Positions 11,101-21,800 of a stretch of DNA of 64,000 nucleotides are shown here, one piece after another (within the stretch, counting starts at the first letter, position 1; each line of letters starts with the position of its first letter). Source of the stretch: Cylicocyclus nassatus (taxonomy: Eukaryota > Nematoda > Chromadorea > Rhabditida > Strongylidae); assembly GCA_958299035.1 (NCBI GenBank), contig CATQJL010000001.1, forward strand, positions 31,793,554-31,857,553, in the 5' to 3' direction. The position numbers were made by a program, and so were the translations under genes. Below the pieces are notes generated by a model. That model was not told the origin of the DNA, searched no databases, and saw only the letters and a list, made by a program, of their open reading frames with translations.

Positions 11101-14100
11101 AAATTTCCAACTTTGTGAACTGATAAAGGTCCCAGATTACGCTGCCCTTATGCGGCTTTTGGCACAATTTACTGTGGAAAGCTTGAGGGTATGTTGGTTC
11201 TTGCTTTTTTTGTTTTCCGTGTTTTTGGTGTGTTTTCCGTGCGTTTCGAGCTTTTCTTTGCGCAGATGATGGATCTTTCGGCGAATAGCACATATTTTTT
11301 GCTTACTTTTTGGCAAAGGATGGTGACTTCGGTACCCTACGTGAGAAGCAGTGAAGATCACTTGCTGAACTTATATTGTCCTGAAATTATGACGGCATTT
11401 GTGGAAAGTCGATTGCAAAATGTAGAGCGAGTCGTAAAGTGAGTGTTACAAATCAGTTTAAACTGATAGTTGTACTCTCGCTCGTTTCATTTATGAGTTT
11501 TGCACAATATTTTGTTCAGGGATGGTCACGATGATCCACTGGAAGATCAAGGCTCCACACTGCAAATTATGGAACATTTGGCCATCATCTGCCGATGCGA
11601 GTATGAGAAAACTGCTCGTCTTCTAGCGAATGCTTTTGATGAGAATGCTAGGATACTAGAAGCGGGGCCGGAAGGGGTACGCTTTTGGTTTTACATGAAA
11701 ATTTTTAGCATTTGTTCTCTAAAAACTTTGGTCTTCTGTTGATTGGCCGCAGTCTTGCATGGTTAATTGTAACTCTCTAGTATAGGATCTTCGGGTTCGC
11801 GTCGCAGAGGGACGTCTTGTATGGCTAGTCACCCTAATTGGTACAGCTGTGTTCGGAAAGACTGCAGTCTCCAATAACGAAGAACACGATAAAATGGACG
11901 GAGATCTAGTGGCGAGGTATATTGGAATAATACTCAGATTCTCATGGATGTGCACTTTTTCGATTCACCTAGGTACCCCTTATGAATTTCGTTATATTCA
12001 GATGCTTAAAATTCATGCGAATCAACGATAATAGATTGATTTTCCCCACCAGTGTCAACGCCAACCCGGGAAAGGGAAATGTTCGTTTAGAGGTGGCTTT
12101 CATCCATCTTCTGGAGCAGTTTCGTCGTGCATATATTATGGACCAGGTACGAGATTTAACTGCATTGCTGTTGCATCACTTGACTTGTTTTAGATCACTA
12201 AATCGAGCCCCGTATATGATAAGTTGAATTCGGAACTAGGGGTGTCCGACGAAACTGACATGCTGAGCGTGATTGTGCAGAAAATGTAAGTGTTATCGTT
12301 CTATAGGAGCTCTTTCGTACTCATTTTTCAGTCTCACCAATCTGAAATTTTGGGCCACTAATGAGCAAATCCTGGAATTGTCTTTATCACTGTTGAAAGA
12401 TCTCTCACTTGGTTACACTGCAGTTCGTAAACTATTCCGTCTTCAAGAAGTACAGCTTCTTCTCAGCAATCACACGGTAAACCTGCATATTTCTTGCCCT
12501 CAAGGTTATACTATGAAGATTCACAGGCAGAGCACTTTGTCTTCCTTGGACAGTCAGTACCATATTCAACGATGAAACACCGAACTGTCTTTTATGAGGC
12601 TCTTACTCGGCTTCTCACAATTGACCTGAATGATGATGAACAATTATTTGATCAGTTTATGCAACCGCTGGCTGGTACTTTTTCACTCTGAATTTCTAAC
12701 TTAGCCAAAATGCAATCTTTATAGTAACAAAGCGTGAACTTACTGCTATAATGACCACTCAGAATTACAACGGAGGAGTCTCTCAGGATGAGCTTCAGGT
12801 TATTTTTACATTTAATTCTCAAAACATTTCTCTGTTAAGGGCTCATGCTTTCAGAGGGTTGTGGTTGGGCTTTGTCGTGACCTGCGAGGAGTAGCTGTTG
12901 CTTGTACTACGAAGAATCTCTTTCAAATTCTGTTCGATTGGCTTTATCCAGACGTTTTCAACATCATGCTGCGTGCGGTAGAAGAATGGTCATCTTATCC
13001 ACAGGTAGCCGATTGGTACCAAAAATGTGATCCTAGCAACCTTTCTTTGGATTCTCAGGTGTATCTGTGTCAGTCATCTTACTGATAGTACTCAATTAGC
13101 TAGAATTACGGTTGTGCATTATTTTCCAAAGCTCTTCCTCTTCTCGTACTTTTTGATGTAGCGCCTTTAGTTGTTTTTGTCTGCGCTTAATTTTGAACTC
13201 TTTCTGCTTTGCGCAGGAAAAGAATGTTTGTGGTGGCTGACCTTTCAGACTATAAACTTGCAATTACTTTTCGATTTTGCTCTGTTCATCGTTAGTGAAT
13301 TGTATGGTTTTTTAAATTCTAAGTGACTTAGGTCATGACGCCAATATTCCGATTACTCGCGGAGTTATGCCAAAATCGACAGCAACGCTTGAAGTTTGAG
13401 ATGAGTAGCTGTAGCGCTGTCTTATTATTCAAAGAAGCTAGCAAAATTATCTGCTCTTATGGTGGGTATGCTTAGCTTTCAATTCCTTTTTCAACAAAGG
13501 TAGCATAGGAAATCAAATTCTAATCATGCCGGATGTTCCAAAAGAACGTGCATACGCGGAGCGATATAAAAATATTGGAATCATATTTAATGTGTTGAAA
13601 TGTGCTCTCATTGGAGCTTATGTTCCATTCGGTAAGTAGTCTCCGTCACTTCTGCTTTCAGTATAATTTTTACACTTTCAGGAGTGTTCCGATTGTACGG
13701 GGACTCCTGCTTGCAAGACTCTCTTGATATGTTTGTTAAACTATTCATGAAGATCCCAGAGGAAGACTTTCATGTAAGTTGCGTTGGACCAACTTTTTGA
13801 ATATTTTTACCGCGTTTTTAGTCATATACGAAAATTGCTCAACACTATTACAATCTCCTGGAGAATGTCGTTCAAGACAACATCGCTTTTGTGTCAAATC
13901 TGCAACCAGAAGTATTTGCAGCTATTCTTCGTTCTATCCATACTGGCGTTACATCTCTTGGTACCCTTGACATTCTTCTTACAGTTAATGCTTATAAGAT
14001 GAACGTATTCAGATGCTGTGGTCATAACATCCGCTTGTTCCGCGTTGGATACAATTCTAAACTACCTCTACAAGAGGTTTACGAGGTCACCTCATCCAGT

Positions 14101-14785
14101 AGCAAAGGTAGACTCTGCTTTTGGTTTTGCCTTTATCAAAAGTTTGAGATTAGGTGGGTATGGAACCCGAAGGCGATTCTTGTCTTGTGGCCGTCAAAAA
14201 CCAACCACAGTTAATGTCGGATGTGAGTTTTTGAACTTTTTTATGGCAATCGTTTATAGTATTATCTCAGATTTTGACCTCAATGATGACTTCATTAATG
14301 TTTGGTGAGGTGAAATGTCAATGGAGCATATCACGACCGTTGCTTGGTTTGATACTTCTACAGGTAAGGCATATCTATCTGATTATATTCGTCGTACAAC
14401 CATATTGCTTAGGAGGAAGTTTTTACCAACTTCAAGCGTGAAATGATTGCTCAGCAACCGGAAGATAGGCATGCGGCCTTTGATCAGGTATGAAATGTGA
14501 ATTAGCATCGTTTACATGGTTTTTGGGATGGCAATTCACTTTGCTTTTCAAAACCTGTCCACTCATTATTCTGCACTGTGCCATCACAAGAATTACCGAT
14601 TTTTTAAAGAACCAAAAATTGTTTTCAAGGCTTTTGTGGCACTTATGGATGGCGTTGAACTGTCCCTTACGGTCAAAAATAAGGACATATTCACTCAAAA
14701 TTTGGCCAAATTCCGACGCGACATTGTCGAAGCAGTGAAGGGCAAAGAAGTGTCACCATCTGCTAGTAATAATGACATGTGCTAA
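8144..14785 (+). CDS. XPO7: Exportin-7 (RanBP16) ortholog, complete, 28 exons
   Basis: Spliced model, read from the sequence: 8144-8158, 8255-8392, 8447-8537, 9685-9860, 10044-10109, 10272-10406, 10462-10588, 10640-10713, 10772-10906, 11057-11188, 11266-11438, 11520-11676, 11786-11916, 12002-12146, 12194-12285, 12332-12476, 12527-12674, 12725-12798, 12855-13004, 13332-13461, 13500-13631, 13682-13773, 13822-13960, 14013-14107, 14154-14222, 14271-14363, 14413-14487, 14630-14785. All introns are GT-AG and all phases agree, giving 3285 nt and 1094 residues; vertebrate exportin-7 is about 1087. Collinear family motifs include LYARITK-like LFARITKQEW (exon 4), TKHRK-like VNKHRK (exon 6), DFIGSLSDE (exon 7), GRCEYEKT-like CRCEYEKTA (exon 12), LKDLSLGYTAVRKL (exon 16), CRDLRGVAVA (exon 19) and WSISRPLLGLILL (exon 26). 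The family is a RanGTP-binding, HEAT-repeat karyopherin that shuttles proteins through nuclear pores; the N-terminal part is importin-beta-like. The first coding exon is only 15 nt. Identification is very secure; single exon edges (13500, 13004) are less so. Confidence 0.95.
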
Positions 14786-15142
14786 GAGATGACCTTCAGC
14801 ATCTTTCTATGAACTATGAGTATCCTCAGGATCAAGTTTTCCTCATTTTGTTGGTATATTCCATCGTTTTTATGCAACTTTTATATCCCGTGCGGGTCCG
14901 CTTGTTTCTTCTCCGCTAATGTGCATCTCGCTGTGTTCTTATACTTGTATATTCAGTGCAAGACTTCTTGTAACCTTCCCACAATGCTTACACACTATGC
15001 TTTTAGTCAGTTCTAGTGAAGTTAGGCTTTTTTTGCACTCAAACTTAAAGGCGTTAATGTTCCATTATCTGCGATTGTTGCCTACCGGTCAGTTATCTCT
15101 GTAAGATTACACTTTAACATACACGTACTAATAGATAATAAA
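14786..15142 (+). promoter_or_regulatory. Exportin-7 3' UTR with AATAAA signal
   Basis: The stretch after the exportin-7 stop has no coding signal and is T-rich. AATAAA lies at 15137-15142, about 350 nt after the stop, and is the best poly(A) signal before the next feature. Confidence 0.55.
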
Positions 15143-15184
15143 ATTTGTTACTCCCCTCGAAGAGTGCAAAATTTCCCCTAGAAT

Positions 15185-15634
15185 GTGCTGATTAGTGCTG
15201 AACAAGGGCATGGCACAAGTAAGCAACTAGCACCAGACTGTACACTGTCGAGGCGGCGTACGTCATCAAAATGTACTGCAATGCTCACAAGGACTTCTAA
15301 AAAATTGATGTGTCCGTCCGCGTTTAGAATGGAATCCAACGTTGCTGTGTCTATTGAAAATATTCATGATCGAACGAGAGAGCAGTCGAAAGTACGGAGT
15401 GACTTGCGACGGGAGTGCAAGAGGAAAGGTAGTTATGCACAGTACGCGAATCCGCGCCCTGCGCGGATTGCCCTACAAAAAATACGTTTCACCTTGCCGC
15501 TTATGTACGATAAGGCACGCTTGCAGAACAAGTTGGCCTTATCGCCGTTATCTTATCTTCAAAAACTGACAGGTTCGACTGTCTTACGATGCATGGTTTT
15601 CAAAATTTACTTGCAAGGTATAATCACTGCGTGA
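15185..15634 (+). CDS. Unassigned 149-residue open frame
   Basis: Longest single open frame in the window, starting 43 nt after the exportin-7 poly(A) signal. The product would be basic (many Arg and Lys), with no signal peptide, no membrane segment and no motif I recognise. It ends next to the large inverted repeat at 15644. It may be a chance frame in a locally GC-richer stretch, or a remnant of the adjacent repeat. No splice signals or second copy support it. Confidence 0.18.
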   Translation: MLISAEQGHGTSKQLAPDCTLSRRRTSSKCTAMLTRTSKKLMCPSAFRMESNVAVSIENIHDRTREQSKVRSDLRRECKRKGSYAQYANPRPARIALQKIRFTLPLMYDKARLQNKLALSPLSYLQKLTGSTVLRCMVFKIYLQGIITA

Positions 15635-15837
15635 TATAACTCACAAGGGAAGGATGATCGGTCGAAGTGGCCTTTTGGAATGAGCTCTATACTAGGAAAC
15701 CCTTCTTGGTAAGGCAATCTCTAAATCACTTTCGCTAGTTGCCGAACGGTTTTGTGGGGCGAGCTATGAGGCCATCTTCTCCGGCGCAGCCGGTGCACCT
15801 AATGATGAGTAAGGCGTTAAAACAGAGCGTCGAGTCT

Positions 15838-15901
15838 GGCCATGGCGCAATGGTAGTGAGCCGGTTGTGAGGCGCCTGGTGGAAAGTTCGGTTCCTGTTG
15901 A
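15838..15901 (+). repeat. tRNA-His-like (SINE head) sequence, left arm
   Basis: A-box TGGCGCAATGG and B-box-like AGTTCGGTTCC are spaced about 43 nt apart, as in tRNAs. The expected anticodon-loop position reads TTGTGAG (GTG, His). The acceptor and T stems do not pair, so this is not a functional tRNA but a tRNA-derived sequence. Confidence 0.45.
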
Positions 15902-16042
15902 CAATGATGTTTTGCAGTAATGTAAAAGGTCTATTGAGTGACAGTTAACGAGAAATACTCATTGCTACGCAGTTGAAATAAGCTTTACTGCAAAAAGTCA
16001 CTTTTCTAAAATCAGCAATAATCTTCTACAATATGTATACAC

Positions 16043-16385
16043 CAGTGGCGTACCCAGGATTTCCGCTCGGAGGGGGGGCGACAAAAAAATTTTTCGAATG
16101 AAGGTGCGTGGCGTTAGCCACGCACTCCGAAAAATTTTTAGGGGTGCTACTCAAACCAACCCATAAAATCCGGGAAAAGGGGGCGTGGCTGACGCCACGC
16201 CCTCGAAAAAATTTTTTTACAAGGCTAATTTAAATTTTTAAAAATTTTTAAAAATTATTTTTATTTACAAGTATAAACAAGTCCTTTGCACATTTTTATA
16301 ACCTTTATAAGTAACTTTCAAAAATTTCGCGACCCATTCTCGGGGGGGGCGCCCCCCCCCCCCGCCCCCCTTCGATACGCCACTG
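16043..16385. mobile_element. hAT-type MITE with exact 8-bp target duplication
   Basis: It begins CAGTGGCGTACCC and ends with the inverse ATACGCCACTG. GTATACAC flanks both ends (16035-16042 and 16386-16393). An 8-bp duplication with CAGTGGCG-type termini is characteristic of hAT elements. At 343 bp it has no coding capacity. It contains G/C homopolymer runs near both ends and GGTGCGTGGCG/CCACGC inner repeats. Confidence 0.85.
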
Positions 16386-16962
16386 GTATACACGATTCAC
16401 GACACGCAAAGACTGGGCGCCATTGCGTCCGGCCAAGGTCGTTTGTGCATGGGAGAGACAGTAGATGGTAAAAGAAACGAAAGAGTGCTCGATCAGTGAG
16501 ACGCCGATATGTCCGCAATCTGCGTGCTACGAATCGCCTATAAATCGGTGGGGATTATGATGTCACAATAATGGATTTCAGTGACATATTAACACGTATG
16601 GAATACAACCACAAATCATTCACAGCAGAAGCGCTTCTCGCAGCGTGTACATCGGATAAAATATAAACGGTTATAGAAGATTATAGCTGACGAGCTGGCA
16701 AACCCGGCTCCGCCCGGTCCTATCAATAATGTATTCGAATCAGCATGTTCACTTACCCCCTCTCCACCCTGCACGCCCTGCACAACCTGCACCCGAATGT
16801 GCACAAACACACAAACGCACTCACAGATTTTCTGCTTCATATATATAGAGATTGTAGAAATTGTGACTTTTTGCAGTGAATAGCTTGTTTCAACTGCGCA
16901 GCAATGAGTATTCCACGTTGAACGTTACCCAATAGACTTTCTACAAAACTGCAGTTCCGAAC

Positions 16963-17024
16963 CTTCGATCGTATGCTTCACAGTCAGCTGCCTTGCCACT
17001 GCGCCACGGCCACACTGGACAAAC
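16963..17024 (-). repeat. tRNA-His-like (SINE head) sequence, right arm
   Basis: On the minus strand, TGGCGCAGTGG (A box) and GGTTCGGAACT (B-box-like) are spaced 43 nt apart with CTGTGAA at the anticodon loop. It is the inverted partner of the copy at 15838-15901. The stems are degraded. Confidence 0.45.
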
Positions 17025-17206
17025 CGTTTTAGCGCCTCACTCATCAGTAGGTGCGCCGGCTGCGCCGGAGAAAAATGGCCTCATAGCTCGCACCTCAAAA
17101 CCGTTTGGCAACTAACGAAAGTAGTTTTGAGGTCGCCTTACCAAGAAGGGTTCCTTAGTATAGAGCTCAATCCAAAAGGCCACTTCGACCGATCATCCTT
17201 CCCTTG

Positions 17207-18700
17207 TCAGCCCTGTGTGCTAGTTCCGTTCATTCCAAACTTACCGCCACAAAATACAAAGTAACTCAACTATAATGCCGCGGATCAGAGCGCGCAGTGG
17301 ATTTTGTCTTCATCATCTTAGCACAATAAAGTTAGGATTCATCAATCGCACGGAATTGATGTGAATGCGGAGCACATGACGCACAGTGAAACGCTTGTCT
17401 CCATAGGAATCACCTCTGAAAAAGTCATGCTCTGGCAACGTTATACTCGCTCGTCGCGGCCGTTGCAAACATACGGAACTGATGCTCTCCGTCTCATCTG
17501 GTGTGAGACGACTCGAACGGCTCAAATCCCGCGCGGACGCCTCGCCCGGGCTTTGCACCTCTTCGCGTGCGTCCTCTCTAATATTTTCCTGCGCTTAATT
17601 AGCATTGAAGCGCGGCCTTTCTCGCTCAGGTGGGAAAATGATCAGAGACAGAGCCCAGTACGAGGGTGGCAAATGGGCATTCATGAAAAAACTTCGCCTT
17701 TGCCACTATCGATTTTCAAGATTTCACACTTCATCTTCTCAGTTGTAGGTTTTTCGACTGAAGCGCGCATTCTTCCTTAGATGGAACGGCGTCGTTGTTA
17801 TTCCGAATTCTAACAAGGAGGAGAGAAGGAGTTTTGAAACCAAAATGTTATTATATACTGAACTTTATGTGTAGAATAGATTCATGTAAAATTTTGAAAA
17901 AGTTAGGTGAAATGGAAGTTTTGCCTACCTTAGATAGGCATTATGTGGGAAATTGCTCACATAATTTGGAAAAAAAGTTAAGCATGTTTCTAATTCACAT
18001 ATGTTCTTCTTTTTCACCTTTGTTCGTTGGTCCAACTGGCGTATACCCACCGAGTTTCGTACCAGATCGTCTTCATGCGTTGCAAACGAGCTATCTCATG
18101 TGGTAGTGGGAAATTTTCAAAAAAAGGCTTGCCACCCTTCAATCACATAATTTGTCTACAATATTTGCGCTATGCTCCTCCTAGTTCATGTCCGTTTATA
18201 CCCCAGAATCTTAGTCATGTTGTTATGTGTGCGCTGTAAGCGAGTCTTTCGATTACAACTCAACGAAAAAAAAATTGGATTCTTGAAGATGACGCGCGAG
18301 CATAACTGTATTGTGCATGTCGGTCGTGTAGCAGCTGTAGAGAAAGTGTCATATAAAGCTAATCATATCTATGACATCCCCCTTGCTTTCCATCCAAAAC
18401 GATTACAAACTTGACATTTCCCACCTCGTGCTGTGCTCTGATCAGAGAGCACGCTCGTAGAGATACAGAGCTCAAGCGAAGCCGTCGCGCGAGTTGAGCC
18501 GCTTGAGCTGAGATCTCTCCAAATGAGACAAAGGGTATCCTTGCGTTATACATCTTCCTCGGCAAGGACCTAACCGCAATAGTTTCCTCAAAGAGTATTG
18601 AGAATTCCCCTCCATTAAGGAAATGAGAGGGAGGAGTTTTTTTTTTCAAAACTAATAAGTTTTTCTTGATATGTTATTTGAGAAACAAGTATTTACCAAC
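17207..18700. other. No supported gene between the two transcripts
   Basis: Holds the weak frame at 17361-17780 and a small inverted repeat at about 18449-18519 (AGAGCTCAAGCG and CGCTTGAGCT). Otherwise no gene is seen. Confidence 0.45.
17361..17780 (+). CDS. Unassigned 139-residue open frame
   Basis: Open frame in a GC-richer patch just beyond the large inverted repeat. The opposite strand is also open for 81 residues (17313-17558), so the lack of stops may only reflect base composition. No domain is recognised. Part of it (around 17638-17670) resembles a short stretch near 26518-26550, which suggests repeat content. Confidence 0.12.
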   Translation: MNAEHMTHSETLVSIGITSEKVMLWQRYTRSSRPLQTYGTDALRLIWCETTRTAQIPRGRLARALHLFACVLSNIFLRLISIEARPFSLRWENDQRQSPVRGWQMGIHEKTSPLPLSIFKISHFIFSVVGFSTEARILP

Positions 18701-18701
18701 A

Positions 18702-18707
18702 TTTATT
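18702..18707 (-). promoter_or_regulatory. Poly(A) signal of the GPCR gene
   Basis: AATAAA on the minus strand, 120 nt past the TAA at 18827-18829. Its position supports the last exon of the long-tail receptor model. Confidence 0.45.
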
Positions 18708-18826
18708 TCTCTGTCCAGCACGTTATACGCAATGTTCAATAACCCGTTCATGCGAGCTTCGGTATAACATATAAACCCGTTTTCTAGTTGAGAAATTATG
18801 TATTTAATACAAGCGATCAATTCTAG

Positions 18827-21800
18827 TTAGTATTGAGTTTCACACTGGATGAGATTGATCCGCCGCTGAGGACTGCTTTCGACCACATTTGCTGTTGTCT
18901 CCCACAACTTGCGAATAGTAGAAATCGGATTTGGCAATGGGGACGACGGCTGAAACGAAACGTTGAGCATTTTTGGTAACTTTTGAATTCATATAGAGGG
19001 CTCTACCAAATTGTGAAGGTAGGTAAGTTTGCGGCCACACACGCAGGGTGCAAAAAGGCCCCAAACTATTTAAACCCCGTACTTTTCTATCTTCACGTAG
19101 TTAAAAGCTAACATCTGATAAAGAAATCTGTTTAACAGCAGAAAAAAATGGAGAAAGCTGAATGCGTGAGCAATGGCCGCAAACGCACCAACCTTCAAGA
19201 TCACCTAGTTGTACATGCGACTTCTACTATAAGTTCACTCATAAAAAAAACTTCAATTTTTCCATCCTACTGGCAATACACGATTGCGAGCAGGGAACGT
19301 TATGTCGTAGATTGCCCCCCCCCGCGCGGACATCTGCCACAAATCGCGACTCAGCACCAACTCGTACCAGTTGCCCGCCCAAGCGGAGCCCGTCTTCGAC
19401 ATTGCGTTCTCATGCTTCCCTAATCTGCAGTTTGTAAGGACTAGAAAAAACTTACTTCCAGAGAGCTCATAAAGCTCTTCAAAACCAGCAACTCAAGTAA
19501 CTCCTATCTTTATGAGTTTTTGCGCAGTTGTGTTGCAAGAAGAGCAAAATTAGGTCCCACCTTGCTTTTACCTGGGACAGCAAGCCGAATTTCATGGATT
19601 TCCAAGCTGTTTCTAGCCGAATTTGCACCCGATCTGGAGTCCAAGCTCATTCGTGGGGCGGGTGTTTCTGGAAAAGTATTTTGTTATTATTATAATCCAG
19701 CCGTTATCATCGTAGGTATGTGTCATTTTCGAACAGACCGTTGAATTTTCTAACACTTACTAGAATATTAGACAGTTGGCACAAAAACCTTGTCGTTAAA
19801 AAACCATATCGAAGAGCTACGATTTGTTCCAAAAAATTCCTAGCTCTTCGACACAAGTCTGCCATGTTTCAAATTCATTTCAGTGGAAAAGTTATATCAA
19901 CAAAGCCATATAACGCACTTTCTGCAAACAATTGCTGCAGATTGAAGAAAAGCTCAAAATAGCGAGTTCTGATTTTTTTTGAAAGTGTTCAAAAATTTCA
20001 AGTTAATTCTTAAACAGTCCTTTTGAATACGCAAAACTTGTGAGCATTTCTGCATAAAGTTACATTTGAGAAAAATCCTGTAAAAGTAAGAGAATTTTAC
20101 ATAAAAAATTCGAAACAGTAAGTACTACAAACTTTATCTATCTAGCAGTAGATTTCGGGGGGGGGGGGCGACAAAATTTTTTTCGGATGAAGGTGCGTGG
20201 CGTAAAGCACGCAGTCCGAAAATTTTTTTGGATGCTTCTCATAATTTTTGCGGGCCCCTGACCCCAAAATTTCAGAAAAAGGGGACGTGGCGCCAGCCAC
20301 GCCCCCGTTATAAAATTCTTTTACAAAGCCAATTTCAATTTTTGAAAATTTTCAAAAATTATTTCAAATTTTTACAAGTAAAAACAGGTCGTTTACACAT
20401 TTTTTAACCCATTTGAGTAACCTACAAAAATTTCGCGACCCATTCTCTCCCCCCCCCCTCGGTTCGCCACTTCTATCTAGTTAGAAGAAAAAGTATTTTA
20501 GATAGTTTTTGGAAAACATTTTGAAAATGATGCCACAGGATTTTCGTGCCAATGTCACAGTAATCCCAAACGGATAATAACACAGAATTGGAGCATATGG
20601 ACGATTTCATCATACGTATGATGCGTGTCAATTTTTAGTGCATGTATTGGCAGCGAATGGCTCCATTTTGAACGTCAGTTCTACTTCATTTACAATATCT
20701 ATAGAGTCTCTCATCGGAGTTTACGTACGGATACGCATGCGCAGCGCGAGAGGTGTCCGCGACGTGCGATCGATGGGGCCAACATGGCTGCTCAAATCTA
20801 TACCTGCGAACTCGCGCTAGGCCCCCGCTAGAGGGATGGTCGACGAAGAAAACATTGCGATTGAGACAGTTTTGAGCGGTAGTGGAAGAAAAATTTCGTG
20901 AAATTGTCACTCACCCACAGATAACAAGTTCCCAGTATACATTTTCGACGAACTCTCTTTGCATGCCGCATGTAACAACATTGATGTGGCTGAGACGCGA
21001 TGTGAAGTCAACGCTAGCTTAAACTATACATTAAGGGATTATTGAGTGCTAATGTGGAGTGCCAGATAGATAAATTACCTGCTCCGTTTTAGTGAGATCC
21101 GTCGTAAATCCCGAAGGTTTAGGACGAGAGGAATCCACATCTGCTAGCTTTGGCCAGTCTTTCAGGATTCGTCTGGGAATGGAAGTGATTTGAGATTTTA
21201 AACGCTGAGCTCAATTTTTTTTGCGCAGTACCTGTAGACAGTAACAGGTAAACAGCTGAGGACTATTTGGAGGAAGACGCTGCGGAACTTCCGACTCATT
21301 GCACAGTATATCAAAAAATTGACTGCTGAGTTGAGAAGCGATAATAAGTCCATGAGGTCGCCAAGGGGTAGATAAATCTAAATATTTAGGAGTTTCAAAA
21401 CTTATACTGTAAGTTCTAGATTACTGTAAAGCTCTTGTTCTTGAAAAATGATATTTCATGGAATTACAAATAAAAAGATCGCGTTTGTTTCATTTCATTT
21501 CATTCTTTCACTCAATACGCTCCACGGTATCAAAGGAAAGAAGAGCAATATATACACAATCGACTGGTAAAATAAGTAAAATGAGTAACATAAATCATGT
21601 AAAATCAGTATATTTGAAATGTTTCACTGCTTAATGACCATAGAGCCTATATTTTCGGGCCATTTTTATGACGAGGAAATTTTGTCGCAGGTGCGTAATA
21701 CTAAATCATCGTGTGCTAAAATTCAGCAGTAAAATAATAAAACTAATATTACAGATTCAAAAAAATTGGTAGAACATTAGAGTATTTAGTCGGTTTAGTT

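Larger units (their letters stand above)
15644..17206. mobile_element. Large inverted-repeat element with tRNA-like heads
   Basis: The left arm 15644 to about 16034 and right arm about 16846-17206 are diverged inverted copies over about 370 bp. Shared blocks include AAGGGAAGGATGATCGGTCG, AAGTGGCCTTTTGGA and CTCCGGCGCAGCCGG. Each arm holds a tRNA-like segment. The centre contains a hAT-type MITE (16043-16385) and part of the repeat seen at 946-1420. It may be two SINE-like copies in opposite orientation or one foldback element. Confidence 0.6.

Noticed and set aside
18359..18649. 96-residue minus-strand frame as an additional receptor exon
   Set aside because: It covers a small inverted repeat and lies beyond the likely receptor poly(A) signal.
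20686..20910. 74-residue minus-strand frame as a separate gene
   Set aside because: It overlaps the end of the receptor tail exon in another frame and continues into intron sequence.
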